DNA of 64,000 bases from Viscum album (lineage: Eukaryota > Streptophyta > Magnoliopsida > Santalales > Viscaceae): contig OY728147.1 of the NCBI GenBank assembly GCA_963277665.1, forward strand, positions 1,262,439,424 through 1,262,503,423. Reading direction: 5' to 3'. Shown here in pieces: positions 48,781 through 61,113 of the stretch (the first letter of the stretch is position 1; the number at the start of each line of letters is the position of its first letter). The notes below the pieces were generated by a model. That model was not told the origin of the DNA, did not search any database, and saw only the letters and a list, made by a program, of their open reading frames with translations. The position numbers and the translations under genes are program-made.

Positions 48781-49166
48781 TATGGCCATTTACACCTTTT
48801 AGCCCGCATCTTGGGATATGAGTGTCCGATCGACGAACCGTCTGCGTAGATGGAATTCTTGGAAGGAGATGATTATTTTGGAATACTCCACTTGAGGCTC
48901 CGACGTAGTTGGGTATGGTTGGGTTGGTTTGAGACTAAAAACCAATTGGGCCCCTGGAACGGAAACACTAATAACTCACAGACCGGGCGTCCGATTGACG
49001 CGCCGTCAATCAAGTTGGGTTCCTTATGATGAGATAGAACTCCGGGATACATCAACTCGAGTCTTCATAGTAGTTGATGTATCAAAACTTGGCTCGAGGA
49101 GTGGATCCTCTCGGAATTGAGAAAGCTGTGTGCGGGAATCCTAGTGATGGCTGCGACTGAGATGAT

Positions 49167-49382
49167 AGGATCCTCCTTGGGTTTGACAGTGATGATACTA
49201 TACCAGGATCCTCTATGTGTTCGACAGTGATGAATTTTGTACCGGGATCGTCCGTGGGTTCAACAGCGGTGAATTCTATACCAGGATCCTCCATGGGTTC
49301 GACATTGATGACTTATGTACCAGGATCCTCTGTGGGTTCGACAACGCTGATATTATTCCAGGATCTTACGTGGGTTCGATAA
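49167..49382. repeat. 39-bp tandem array in 3' LTR of D, five full units plus a part
   Basis: Same unit as at 41,258-41,434 (AGGATCCTCCGTGGGTTCGA at the start). The length difference of 39 bp is exactly one unit. Confidence 0.9.
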
Positions 49383-50144
49383 AGGAGATGATTCAGAGGC
49401 TACATCTAATCATCACAACCCCTCTTCATGTGTTGTATACCCGTGTGAGCTATGTCTTCCCTTTCAATCATTATCATCGAGGTGATTGACTTTACTTCAT
49501 TTGTGGACTGTGTTGTGCTTGGGATCAAGATTTGGAGTCATACTGTGATTGGTAACTTAGTTATATGTATGGGTAAATACCTAAGTAAGGTTTGTTGATA
49601 CTTCGTGATTGTATCTTACTTCTGTGGTTTATCCTTAGTGGATTCTAGGAGACCTTCTGGGGTCTCGGGGTCCCCTACTGAGTATTGTTATACTCACCCC
49701 TGCACGGGCTTCGACCGCACCTTGTTGTGTTCTATGCAGATGAAGGTCAGTAGTGATCGAGGCTGAGGGTGACGGACGAGAGGGTGCTCGGATCGGGACT
49801 ATACAGAACATACCTTAGGGAAGGATTGTTCGAGTTCTATACCTACCCTTCTGGTAGGATTCCCCGGTGGACGATCCATGAGCTATTTTCCATTTTTACT
49901 TGTACTTGTACTTTTTTTTCACTTGGGTTTTTATACTGGACCAATTACTTCAACACACATTTCTTTTCTATTTTAGTACTTGTTGCTTCTACTGCTTGTG
50001 TTCAGACTATGTGTGTTACGGGTTTAAATGTAATTCCTTCCCTTTGTATCAGGGATTCGACTTTGGTGCTAGTTGCCAGCCCCGGGCCTATGGAAGGCTG
50101 GCTTGGGGTAGTTACGGCACGGGCCCTGAGGATGGGTTGTGAAA

Positions 50145-51895
50145 AACAACCTAGTATATTGAGGATACTGGTGTTGTTATAAAAGAAAGTAATAAAAAGG
50201 GTTTATGGGATTGGAGAAGTAAAATAAAACAAAAGGACTTAAGAGAAGACATTACCTTTAAATTGGGTATCTCCCTTTAGATTGAACAAAAATGTTTACT
50301 TGAAGTTCCTTCTGCCTAAGGTAAGGCTTCTAGGTGAAATAGAGGAATCTTGAGAGATTATTTTGGCAGGTGTTGGATGATCCAAGGGGCTTGAGAGGTG
50401 TGACTAATGAGTTATAAGTGGTGTCCTTTTATAAGGTGAGGAGGGACTCTTTAGGAAAGTGTGAAAATATTATTTTATTATATAATGATTTTTGGTTTAT
50501 AAAGATCCAAAACTCATAAAAGACTAAGATATGATGAATCATAGTCAATATAAAATCATTCAATAAGAATTGGACCAGTTTTGAATATTATTTTAATCTT
50601 TATAATATTATTTATTTAAATCATTTATTAATGAGGTAAACATTACATCATTATTATGTCATAAATAATTTAATTTATTTGATGTCTAAAAATTATAAAA
50701 AAAATACCATGATATAGAAAATCATTTTTTCTTTCATGATAATATTTATAGTCGAAAATATAACATATATAACCCCATGTAAAAATTTATTTACTAAAAG
50801 ATATATGTTTATGTCATTTTTATCTTTACTAAATAAATTAATATAAAGTGTCATTATCACACTTAAGTGGCTCCATGGGGTCCCAAAATTGACCCAAGGA
50901 TTTACATGGTCAGAAATGTATTAAAAAATAGCATTAAGACACATTTTATGGAAATTTTATACTATTATAATAATATTTTATTACCCATATTTACCATATT
51001 TACCCTTAAACCATGGTAAATAAAATTTTTACTAAATTAAATATTCATATTTCTTAAAAATAAAAGTTACCTATTTACCAAATTTGGATCTACTAATTCC
51101 AAATAAAGAATCCATTTTTACAAATTCAAAACATAGAAGTGGCAGAAAATAATTTAAAATTAATTCCCACTGTCAAAACATAAAAGCATGTTTTTAAGAA
51201 ATAATAACTATCAAAATATTGACACTTATTTATGTCCAATTTGAAAGTGAAATTACTTAAAATGACCAACATTGGATTAAATGGAAAAAAATAATCTAAT
51301 TAAACTTTTAAACCAATTAAAAAGATAATATAACCATATAAATAGATTACATTAAAAGGAAATTCGGAATTAAAATACAGTATTTTTCAGTATTCATCAA
51401 AAAATGAATTTTATCAGAAAAATACCAACATTTTACCCAAATTAAAATTTGATGTCCTGATTTCAAAGAAGATTTTTTTATCAAATAGAACATATAAAAG
51501 TGGCCAAAAATATATATAAATAGGGGTTTCCATCAAAAGGTTGTAAATCTACTTTGTAATGAATATTAGAGTATTTATGATTAAAATCAGATTCTTTCTT
51601 ATTTTAAGCCTCTAAAATTTATTGGATAAATGTAAAACCATTTAACAAACATGTATATTCATATTGTAGTTATTTGTATTCATTCCCATCATTACAATGG
51701 CTAGGCGTTAACTACCATTTAAAATAATAATATTATATTATTAGTGTGCAACATAAGATTTCAAAGAAAATAGGTGTTGCGTAATCGGGAACACCATCAA
51801 ACATAGCATCAACTTTAAAGTAAAATTAATTATTAATTTCAAACTATTAAAAAAACTTAAAATGTATTATTTCTTTATTTAACTAGGATGTTAAA
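50145..51895 (-). repeat. 5' LTR of element C, part 2
   Basis: The first five bases are the second AACAA copy; from 50,150 on the sequence resumes the LTR cut at 39,409 and matches 32,536-34,276. It contains the TATA box (minus strand TATAAAAGG, 50,425-50,433) with the CT-rich segment upstream, and ends at GGATGTTAAA, a slightly altered GGATGTTACA. This is therefore the true 5' end of element C on the minus strand. Confidence 0.88.
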
Positions 51896-52560
51896 TATCA
51901 TGAGATAATAATGGGATGCATGTCAATGTGCTGGATCCACTATAAGAATCTAGTAAATGTGCTTTATCCACAATGGGATAAAAGTGGTATTATTTGATCT
52001 ATTATGATATGAGAAACATGCTGGGATAACTGGTGCACTATGACTTCATGGTAATAATTTTTATACTTGAAATATGAAATTATTTCCATAATTATGATAG
52101 TTACACAATTTTATGACATGAACTTATGGTTCATGATTAGTTTATAGTGATTTCTCACTCTTATGATACATGTCCTTTTAAATTATAGTGTTTTATTCCA
52201 TGAATAGTGTTTTCAATACATTATAGATTGGTTATGAACATTGTATGTTATATTCATGATCTCATAACATTATTATTATCTCTTGTGTTCATATAATCAT
52301 TGATTTTTATCTCTGATGTTTACCCTTACTGAGCATCTGATCTAACACTTTATTATGTTCCATTTACCATGTTTATGAAGAATGGTTTAAGTAGGTTATC
52401 CCTATGAAGAGTAATAAATGGGAAGATATTTGGGTTATATGTTTAAGATCTTTAACAAAATAAGAATATTTTATAGACAGACTCTAAATGCACTAAAAAT
52501 TTATGGTCCTTGGGTTTTTATCTTTGAATTGTTTGGAATATTCATTAAAAAAGATGTAAT
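51896..52560 (+). mobile_element. Remnant P2, last part
   Basis: Right flank of element C. The stretch at 52,310-52,365 (TTTACCCTTACTGAGCATCTG and onwards) aligns with 12,010-12,060 of P1, showing that the plus-strand LTR-like remnant continues here. A possible LTR end (CCTTGGGTTTTTA) lies at about 52,520. No coding sequence seen. Confidence 0.55.
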
Positions 52561-52679
52561 ATTTATGTATGAGAATGCACCTTCATTATATTAACATTGT
52601 ACATTTTTGTATTATTTCAAACTAAATACTCTTTATGAGGATTTAGGTGATAAATATTTGATATATAGAATATAGGATG

Positions 52680-53690
52680 AACTCAATGATTCTGAGAGGA
52701 ACAAATTTTGGAATTTGGTATAATGTGAAAAAGTTTATCCTATAATTGGAGTAAAATGGTTATTTCATAAAAAATGATGGAAATTGAATAATTTTTAGAA
52801 GTAATTAAATACTTATTATAAAGGGTTATAATCAATAAAATGTAATACATAACAAATAAGATTTTTCTCCAGTAGCTAGACTAGAATATATTTATATACC
52901 ACTATCTTATGAATCATTATTAATATAATCCTTTTAAAACAAATATGAAGTGTACTTTTCATAATGGATATGTACATGAGGATTCTTATCTAAAACAAAA
53001 ACTTGGGTTTTCAAGAAAAAAATCTTTAGATAATGTCTTAGACATACTAAGGCCCTATATAGACTTACAAAATCCCAAAAGACTAGTATGATAGACTTAC
53101 ACATTTTTATTTCAAAACCATTTTTAAGGGTGGTGTAGATCCAAAATTTTTTATTAATTTTCTTAAAAAAACATCCTAGTTCAAATTTATGTTGGTGAAA
53201 TAATTTTTATATCACCTTAAAAGTCACATTCTAAATCCTTTACGGATCTTATGAAATTTTCTTTTTAATGGAGCATGATTGATGAAGTAACTTCTTCCCT
53301 TTTTTTAATATTTCTCAAAAAAGTAGAATGAACATTTATCTCTCAAGAAATTTTTATAATATATCAACTTAAAAATAATGGATAAAATATTACTAAAAGT
53401 ATTGATACTCCAATCAGAACCTCAAAAAAATTCAATCTTGATAAATCTCAGAAGCTGGTTGATCAAAATATTTTTAGAGGAATGATTTGTTGTTTACTAT
53501 ATCTTATATCCATTCAAATATACTTAATGTTTCCTATATAATATTATACACTATTTCAAGAAAATAAAAAATAATCCCATCATAATGATCTTTAAAAAAT
53601 CACTACATTAAGGTAACTATGGATCTGGACTATTATATTCTTCTTGTAACAATTATGAAATAAAATGTTTTTTAGATGATGCATTTTTTG
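52680..53690 (+). pseudogene. Ty1/copia reverse transcriptase remnant (SIRE-like)
   Basis: Plus-strand fragments in shifting frames follow copia RT: RNKFWNLV and IIGVKWLFHKK near 52,700-52,780; a degraded block around 53,040-53,090 that fits the KALYGLKQAPRAWY region; FFKGGVDPKFF near 53,120; then STPIRTSKKFNLDKSQKLVD and FRGMICCLLYL near 53,400-53,510, the typical SPL..D..G..VD...YR.MIGSLLYL region. Stops are frequent. The 5' part of the element (LTR, gag, protease, integrase) is missing; the piece begins abruptly after the P2 remnant. Confidence 0.85.
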
Positions 53691-54120
53691 ATGTAAAATT
53701 GATAAAAATCACATATGGTACTAGTAATTTCTTTAGAGAGGCTTTATTTACATGTAAATATAAGAAACAACACTCATTAGAACCTTCCACTAATGAAGCT
53801 GAATATATACCAACTGGAATTTGTTGTGATCAAATTTTATGGATGCAACACACACTCAATAACATTGGAATGAATTTTAGTAAAACTATTATTTTTTATA
53901 ACATATGTGACATAACTCTTAGTAAAAATCCATCACATCACTCCTAAGATAAGAAAATAGATATAAGACACTATTTCCATTGGGATCACACCCAAAAAAG
54001 AGATATCATTTTACAATTCATCATAATTCAAGAATAACTTGTGGAAATTTTTACAAAACCACTTAAATATGATAGATTTTCACATTTTAAATATAATCCT
54101 AGAATGGTCAACATAAAATG
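53691..54120 (+). pseudogene. Ty1/copia RNase H remnant (SIRE-like)
   Basis: Open from 53,699 to 53,947 and readable to about 54,110: TSNFFREALFTCKYKKQHS, LEPSTNEAEYIPTGICCDQI, LWMQHTLNNIGMNF, SKNPSHHS, then after a stop KIDIRHYFHWDHTQKRDI and VEIFTKPLKYDRFSHFK. These are the standard copia RNase H blocks (S..S.AEAEY.A, CDN..AI.LS.NP..H.R.KHID..HHF, A...TKPL). The wording TKPL..DRF is typical of the SIRE/Maximus lineage. It is disrupted in at least three places. Confidence 0.9.
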
Positions 54121-54950
54121 ATCAATTATATAATTATTATTTATTCATCTCATATAGTAAATAACTCATACAAAAAAGATGGAGATTTTTTTATATTTTT
54201 TAAATGTTTTTTCTATTTATTACTAAATATTTCTTTCTTGTCAATGTTTTCTTAAAATTTCTTTAGAAAATATGTTCCTAAAAATTTATGGATAATGTTT
54301 TTCTTAGATACTTTTTAAGTTACACAAGATATAACTCTATCCAAAATATCTTCATACAGACTCTTTCATTACTTTTTTTTGAGAAACCAAAAAGTTCATA
54401 TTATTGGAAAAATGTTTATAATAATTTTTATGAGAATTTATCCAAGAGGTATATTTTCAATAATCTGTTGTAAATTTATATATCTTTTATAATAAATTTT
54501 TCATTATGTTAAATATTATTGTTTGAAAATTTTATTTCTCAAGTTTTATTTCAGAAATTGTATCATCTGATTTTTTTCCTGATAAATCATTCAATTTTTT
54601 TAAAAAAAATCAACAGTTTAAATATTTTCCAAACATTGGAGAAACATTATAACCATTTGATATTTAAAAGGGATTGAATATAAGCCACTGTATTTGAGTA
54701 TGTTTAACTTAATATTTCTTCGAGTCTATATAAAAGAAGATTTGGTCCCCACTCCATCTTCACCACTTTTTTAGTGGATAATTCTCAGAAGTTTTACATT
54801 GTTCTATCCATTTATTTTTTTGTTAGTATTTCTTATAATGTTTTTTTGATTTGTATGAATGAATTATTTTAGTGATTTTACTAATAGAATATATTTCAGT
54901 GAATGAATGACTGTAAGAAAATAGTTTTTTTTTCCTGAATTTTAATATAA
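54121..54950 (+). other. Region after copia pol, with a TATA box
   Basis: A weak purine tract (AAAAAAGATGGAGA, about 54,173-54,186) is followed by T-rich sequence, and a good TATA box TATATAAAAG (54,727-54,736) is followed by a CT-rich leader-like segment. This could be an LTR with its promoter, or the spacer of the copia element. The small frame at 54,288-54,473 has no recognisable domain. Confidence 0.45.
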
Positions 54951-57588
54951 TTATTTAATGTTGGTAATCTCTTACTATCTCTAAATATGACTTTTATTTT
55001 CACTATCATAAGATATTTAGAGAGTTTTATTCACCTACTGAGTTTATCTTTGTTTATGGACTAATTTTTTTACCTTTTTCTTGTTTTGAAAGATAAAAAA
55101 ATTGAATATCAAAAAATTGGATGAATTTTTTTCGTGATACTATTAGAAGGTGAAGCAAAACTTTTTACTCTCAAATTTCCTAAGAAGCTCATATGTTCTG
55201 AAAAATCGCATGATAAAATTTCATTATTTTATTCATATGAAAAATTAAGGATGGATTATACTTTATGTATAAATGAAATAATTCTATCCTTGTTGATAAA
55301 ATAATCCATATTCTATGTACAAGAGGAAGAGAAACCTTGAATTTTTAGAAAATTTAGGTGTTGTAGTTTTTATTCATCATGATAATGTTTAACCTTATAA
55401 AGATAATTTTTAGTTTCATTAAATATTTTAATATTGGATATCTAATGTTGAAGAATTTGTAATACCTCAGTTTTATATAAATTTTTTGGTTAAATTTATT
55501 GAGGAAAAAAATCATAAATTTAGAAACTATATGAGTTAAAATAAATTATATATTAGATAATAAGTAATCCACAAAATGAAGACTCTATTGGTTCACTCTT
55601 TCAAAATGTTTATTGATAAAATGAAAAAAGGCGTTATCATTACTAACATTGAGAAGCTTTGGAATTTTTTTTTGGAAACATAAAATACGGTTAAAAATAT
55701 CCACAAATGTTGAGGAAAAAGGAAAACCCATGTTATAAAGTCCTTTTCAAGAATTTATTAAAAATAAGGGAAAAAATAAATTTGATAGTCCATATATTAG
55801 ATTAGATAAAGAAGAGGATTTGGATATAAAGGGGGAAATTATAAGAAACTGAGAGAGTGATAAATAAAAAATATTTTAGATGACAAAGATAAAAAATAAA
55901 ATATTCCCAGATATTTTTAAATGGTGTTGAGAAAATGAATTCAAAATATGAAGTTGTGAAAAAAAGAAAAGATCCTTAGTCCAATCAATCTTCATCTATT
56001 TAACCAAAAAATACACTATACATTCAATAAAAATACCATCCTAGTCACATTTTAGCGGAACCTTCAACCATTCAAAAAGAACAAGGTAATGGATTTGTTA
56101 ATGATATTATGACTTAAAATTTTCTAACTAATGTTGAGTTCTTGAAAAATAAAGAAATAAATAGTTGAGTAAAGAATGATGAGTTAGATAAAGAGTTAAA
56201 TAAATAATTAGATATTGCAGATATATCATCAGAATATGCAACTTCCTTATCCTATCAATCATTTAATAATTCTAATAAAAATATTTCAAATATTAAAGAA
56301 AACTCTGAAGAAGAAGATTCACATTATCAGATAAAAGAATTGGATAAATCTTGAATTGATAAAGATGTTGAAGTTATGGAAGTTTTACGATACCAATCTA
56401 TTGATAGAGGAGAAAATCCCTATCCTTCATGGAAATCAACTTCATCTATTCCAGATGTTTCATTAGACGATTCTTTTTCTCCCCCAAGAATAAGTATCAA
56501 ATGAACAAATATTAAACTGAATTATTTCAATGAAGTTATAAAGTGGTATAATGGAATCGTGCATATATTTTCGAACATACATGCATATTGATAATATATT
56601 CAAGGGAAAGTTGATTTTATAGAAAATTATTATTCCCTAAAGAAATATATAGAAGTCATTATTTAGAATGAATATAAATTTAAGGAATAAAAAGAAAATC
56701 AAAAGTGGAGTCAAGATGACTCAAATTCATTATCAATCTAGTTGTAAACATTGTTGGAGATATCATGTATTTTGATGAAAAAGTTTTGGTAATCCAAAAG
56801 GACACATATTAAATTTGAAAATTTGAAAGAATTATAAATATGATGGTTTTAAAACATTATGGGTTGTTTATAATCATAAATATCTTAAAATTAATTAAGA
56901 TGGTGAAATATAAATGAAAGGGATGAAGATTTAGGCTTTTGAAGAAGAAGCTAGAAATATGAAGAATGTTAATAATAGGTCATGATTTTTGGAAGAATAT
57001 GTTTAAAATAAGAATGTTATTTTTATAGAATCAGAAAAGTTCTAGGAGGATTTCAAGAATATGACTTAAATCAACAAGAATCATTCTAAGAAATATCTAT
57101 TTCAATAAAATCTTGAATGTTTTTAAACCAAACCAATTTTTTTTATGTTTATTTTTTGTATGGATAATCATCATTATATTTCTTGATGTATTTTTCAATT
57201 ATTATTGGATGAAGTTATTTCTAAATTTTTCAGATGTTTTTTTCATTATTTTTAATGAATGATTATTTGCATATAAATGTTTCAAATAATTTCTACCTAA
57301 CATACAATGTAACAATTTCTACCTCCTAAATGTTTTTCAAAAATCATAAAGAGGGTAAAGTGTTTAAGATTTTGAAAAAAAATATGGGAATAATTATCTA
57401 ATATTTTAGAGAGAAAATATAAATGTTTGGAGAAAGGGAACATTCAGTAATGGTGAGAGATTTGAAGAAAGTTTTGACTTTTCATGAAAAAATGGATAAG
57501 GTCAGGATTATGTAGAACATGGTGAGTATGTTTTTGTGTGTGTTTCTAGTAGTAGTATTTATCTTTCATAATTGGGTTTTATTATTTT
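54951..57588 (+). pseudogene. Unidentified degraded coding region downstream of copia pol
   Basis: The plus strand has protein-like stretches over 2 kb, too broken for a single frame. Near 56,165-56,460 the reading is rich in Asp, Glu, Ser and Asn (NSEEEDSHYQIKELD, YPSWKSTSSIPDVSLDDSF, SPPRISI), and near 56,505-56,760 rich in aromatic residues and Lys (KLNYFNEVIKWYNGIVHIFS, FIENYYSLKKYIEVII). I do not recognise the family. SIRE elements carry an extra reading frame between pol and the 3' LTR, and position supports that; a separate inserted element with its own gag is the alternative. At least ten stops. Confidence 0.45.
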
Positions 57589-57600
57589 AAAAAAGGGGGA
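57589..57600 (+). other. Polypurine tract, copia-like
   Basis: AAAAAAGGGGGA followed by TATTATTGAG resembles the copia junction AAGGGGGAGATTGTTG, where the 3' LTR starts. It would close the element whose pol end is at 52,680-54,120. Confidence 0.6.
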
Positions 57601-58900
57601 TATTATTGAGTTGAATATATTCTTTTGACACATTCAACCATAGATTTTAATATCATAATCCAATTCATTAAATTTTAAACTTTTTAAACATTTATACATC
57701 CAAGAATCTAAGGTTATTTTTTAGGAATTTATTTACCAGAGGAAGATTATCCTTTCCAATGGATAATAAACATAATAATATTTTGTTAATGAAGTATATC
57801 AGGAGAAATCCTTACCTGAAGGACATGTACTTTGTGCATCAGATAAATGGATACAAAGTTCACTAGGTTTAGGTTTATAATGACTAGAAAATGATGTATA
57901 ACATAGACCCGATAGACGATGCTATGCCAATTATAATAAATATACTTTATTAAATAATGGTATACATGATTTCCATAATTGTTTTATAAATCCTACTGGA
58001 ATGAAGAACTTCATACTGTACACTGGATTAAGATATTCTAATAGACTAGACAGAACCTACAAGAATTGTAATGGTGTTATATCAAAATGAATATTGGAAA
58101 TAGTTGTTGTGTTGAATAATAAATGTTATGGATTTTATTTAATACCTTTTCAAACACCTTAGAGATATTAGTAACATTACCTTTAGGAGTGTGCCTATAA
58201 ATAAAACTGTATTTGAGGAGGTGGAAGCTTTTTACAACTTTGATGATCTCATGTTTTGGTGAAGCATTTATAACATCTTTCTACTTGAGTTCACTCCATT
58301 ATAACTTTTATAGAGTCTTTTTATAAAGTATTTTTTGATGTTTACTTCGGTAAATTCTTTATGATGTTTTTTGTTTGTAAATTTTCTATACAATCTTGTG
58401 TGATATGGGGCTTCCATTATTAAGGAAGACAAATATTATTCCGATCTTCAGATCATGTTTTCATGATACTAGGGTAATAAAGTTTATTCCAATCATAGTA
58501 TCAAGAGATTATCTGGACATGAAATAAAGAACATTATGATAAGTTTAATACTAGTGATACATTTAGACTAGCTTAATACTTACTTAATATTTAAGGAAAA
58601 GTTGTGAACATATTCGCATAAATGTTTTTATATATTTCTCTTAATTAATTTGTATATGATTCTATTTAATTTTTTCTAATATTTCTTATTATTCTAGGGA
58701 TTTTTCTGAAATGTTTTATAATGTTTATTATAAACCATTATTAATATGATTACAAAGTGAATCAGATAGAATCTTCCTCCAAAATACTTTCTTAAAGAGG
58801 TTAATAAAACTGTATGTTTTATTTTATAAAGTACAATTCACCCCATCCTATAGATAAAAATATAAAATTTTCTTCAAAAAATATCATCTACATAATGTTA
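57601..58900 (+). mobile_element. Possible 3' LTR of the copia element
   Basis: Sequence after the polypurine tract. I find no coding signal of note and no second LTR in the window to compare it with; the right edge is not seen. It runs into the gypsy LTR fragment near 58,900. Confidence 0.35.
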
Positions 58901-61113
58901 ATCATGATATAAAAATCATAAATATTCAGTATAAACATATCTGAAATCATCTATGAGAAACATAAATGAAAAATGAATCACATCGCTTCGTAGAGATGGT
59001 AGGTTGTACGCACACATGAGGGAAGTTAACATTTCTTTCACCAGTGAAAGGGAAAGTTAATAGATGACATATAAAAATCATATAATTATAATTATGTAAA
59101 AATTATCATATATATATATATCCATTATTTCCATCATTATTCCAATAGCTGTGAGGTGGTGATGGAAAACAAAATAAATTGGTTTGTGATGTTTTAGACC
59201 TTCGAACACATGAGTGATGGTTTTATTTCCCATTTTATTGAGGAGTAAATGGATAAATATTATGATTCAAACAAAATAAATTATTATTATATGGTATAAC
59301 TTGGTGATGCTATATTTTAATGGTTTGGAAATAATTGATTTTGGTGAAATAAAATAAAGAATGAATGTGCCCGATGAAGATGATTACCTCTTATTTGAAA
59401 GCACTCCTTTAGATATCCTTTTAAGGGAGTAATAATTGATTTTTTTGGGAAGAAAAACACTTATATAACATGGATAAGGATGTTTAGAAGTAGTTTTCTA
59501 GTTTTTTTTGTTGTATGTGGCTCTAGGTGATTAATAGTATATATAATAGTTGGTGCCTTTTTTATAGTGAATGAAAGGGAACACATGGAATTAATAAAAT
59601 ATTTAAATATTATAAATTCATTTGTACATGAAAGTGACACCATGTGGCATGAAAATAAAATATATGATAGTATATGGTTGAAATACCTTCAACTAATAAT
59701 ATTTGGGCATGTTTATATTGTATAATAATCCTGATCTTCTGGTTTACCTCATTATTAAACAATTTTAAACTTAACTATAGTAACACATTTTTCAATCTTA
59801 ATGGGTTATAATTTTACTTATAAGGTAAAAATATTATCATAAATTAAAAAATTATTATATTTTATACTAATTATTTTCTTAATTTTACACTTATAAAATT
59901 TTTATGAATTTCAAAAAATTTAATAAAATTTTATTTAATACAAAATATTATTATAGTCATTTTAGGAACTATTAAAAGAATTTGAATTTAATGACGTGAA
60001 TATAATGATGGAATTAGAATATAATCCTTTTTAAAGTCAATAAAACATCATTAATAACTATAAAAGTATTTTGGAATATTAATTGATACCAAAATTTTTA
60101 ATTTTAATGCTTTTAAAATTATTTACATTAAATTATTTACAGCCAATATAAGCATTGTGTCAGCATTGTATAAGTGTTTAATGCAATTTTATAATAAAAA
60201 AATTTGAGTTAAATTACCATCATAAAAATAGTTTTATTATTCAAAAAATAAAATTTAATATTCATTAATAACTTATTTTAATTTCAATGTGAACATATAA
60301 GATAAATTTAATGGCAATAGCATGACATTTTATATTTTTATTTACATAAAATAATTTAAATGTAATTATCAAAGGAAAATTGCACAAAAATTATATATAT
60401 ATGAAATTAGTTTGGATATGGTTGAATTAATATTATGAAAAGAAATAAATTCATATATTAGAATATTTTATATTGCCTCATGAAAATTTTTTAACCTTAA
60501 TTACCAAATTAACACTTTACCAAGGTGATAAAATTTATCACAGTTACTATTCATAACACCTGAAAACAAAGGGGAACTATTTATAAAATTTAAACCCTAT
60601 AATTCAAATAACTTATTCAATTTTCATAAATTATAATCCTTTAATTTTTAAATTAATTTAAAAATAAACCCATAAAATGTTACTGAAAATTATATTCTTT
60701 AAAAATACATTTTTATGTCTAAAAAGTGACATATATCAATATCATTTAAAATAATGATCCTAGAGGAATTTATTATATTATTTTAAATAAAATTGATATT
60801 ATAAAACACTTGAATAAAAATAGAAAATATAAAGGTGATTTTAAATTAGTTTATTTAAATAAATGAAATGACCATTTTATAAAAATATGTATTTTTCACA
60901 ATTCACTGAAAAATATTTTTTTGAGAAAATCCAAAAAATTCAAGCTAACACAACGTTGACATGATGATTTTGAAAAATTATATAACAATCATGTAATAAT
61001 ATCTCAATAATTTTTCATGATTATTATAAACTTGGAGTTGTGTGTAAAGCAAGAAATCAAAAAAATTGAATTTATTTAATGAGAAATATATCATAATAAC
61101 TTAGGGTGTTATA
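58900..61113 (-). mobile_element. Gypsy LTR fragment of element F (minus strand)
   Basis: It matches the right half of the LTR family: type A modules 2 and 3 near 58,985 and 59,175 (the first contains ATCACATCGCTTCGT as in E1 and then GATGGTAGG), a degraded TATA region at 59,556-59,566 (minus strand TATAAAAAAGG), and a right edge GGGTGTTATA at 61,113 like that at 29,224. Module 1 and all type B positions are missing, so the left side is truncated at or near 58,900. The 60-codon frame at 59,461-59,643 is not a gene. Confidence 0.72.

Larger units (their letters stand above)
39410..50144 (+). mobile_element. Ty3/gypsy chromovirus element D (Del/Tekay-like), complete but dead
   Basis: Full-length plus-strand element of 10.7 kb: LTR 39,410-42,194, primer site 42,198, gag-pol 42,478-46,990, polypurine tract 47,022-47,036, LTR 47,037-50,144, target duplication AACAA. 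The order protease-RT-RNase H-integrase with a chromodomain-like tail, and LTRs near 3 kb, fit the Del/Tekay lineage. Many in-frame stops fall where Gln or Arg is expected (CAG to TAG, CGA to TGA), the pattern of methyl-C decay. It is far richer in GC than its surroundings and is the last of the nested insertions on the right side. Confidence 0.95.
47037..50144 (+). repeat. 3' LTR of element D
   Basis: 3,108 bp, starting TGTAAAGACCCG. It is about 320 bp longer than the 5' LTR: 39 bp come from one extra unit in the tandem array, and about 280 bp from the GC-rich island (48,030-48,780). Outside these, the two LTRs align end to end and look roughly 85-90 percent identical in the parts I compared, so the insertion is not recent. 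Open frames inside the island (48,154-48,522, 48,547-48,849 and others) are not genes. Confidence 0.93.
29757..51895 (-). mobile_element. Non-autonomous LTR element C with gag fragment (interrupted by element D)
   Basis: Minus-strand element with a 3' LTR at 29,757-34,276 (4,520 bp), an internal region of only 2,367 bp and a 5' LTR split by element D into 36,644-39,409 and 50,150-51,895 (4,512 bp once D and one AACAA copy are removed). The two LTRs agree well in length and order of landmarks, and they look about 90 percent identical in the stretches I compared. It has a polypurine tract, a primer site for initiator-Met tRNA, and a 5-bp target duplication. The long LTRs with a gag-only inside fit the class described as TR-GAG or LARD-like elements. 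It needs pol from elsewhere; E1 at the left edge, with the same LTR plan, is of the right kind. Confidence 0.88.

Noticed and set aside
54951..57588. Integrated plant pararetrovirus
   Set aside because: I considered it because of the Lys- and acid-rich translations, but found no recognisable movement protein, coat protein zinc finger or RT of that group here, and the preceding RT and RNase H are clearly copia.
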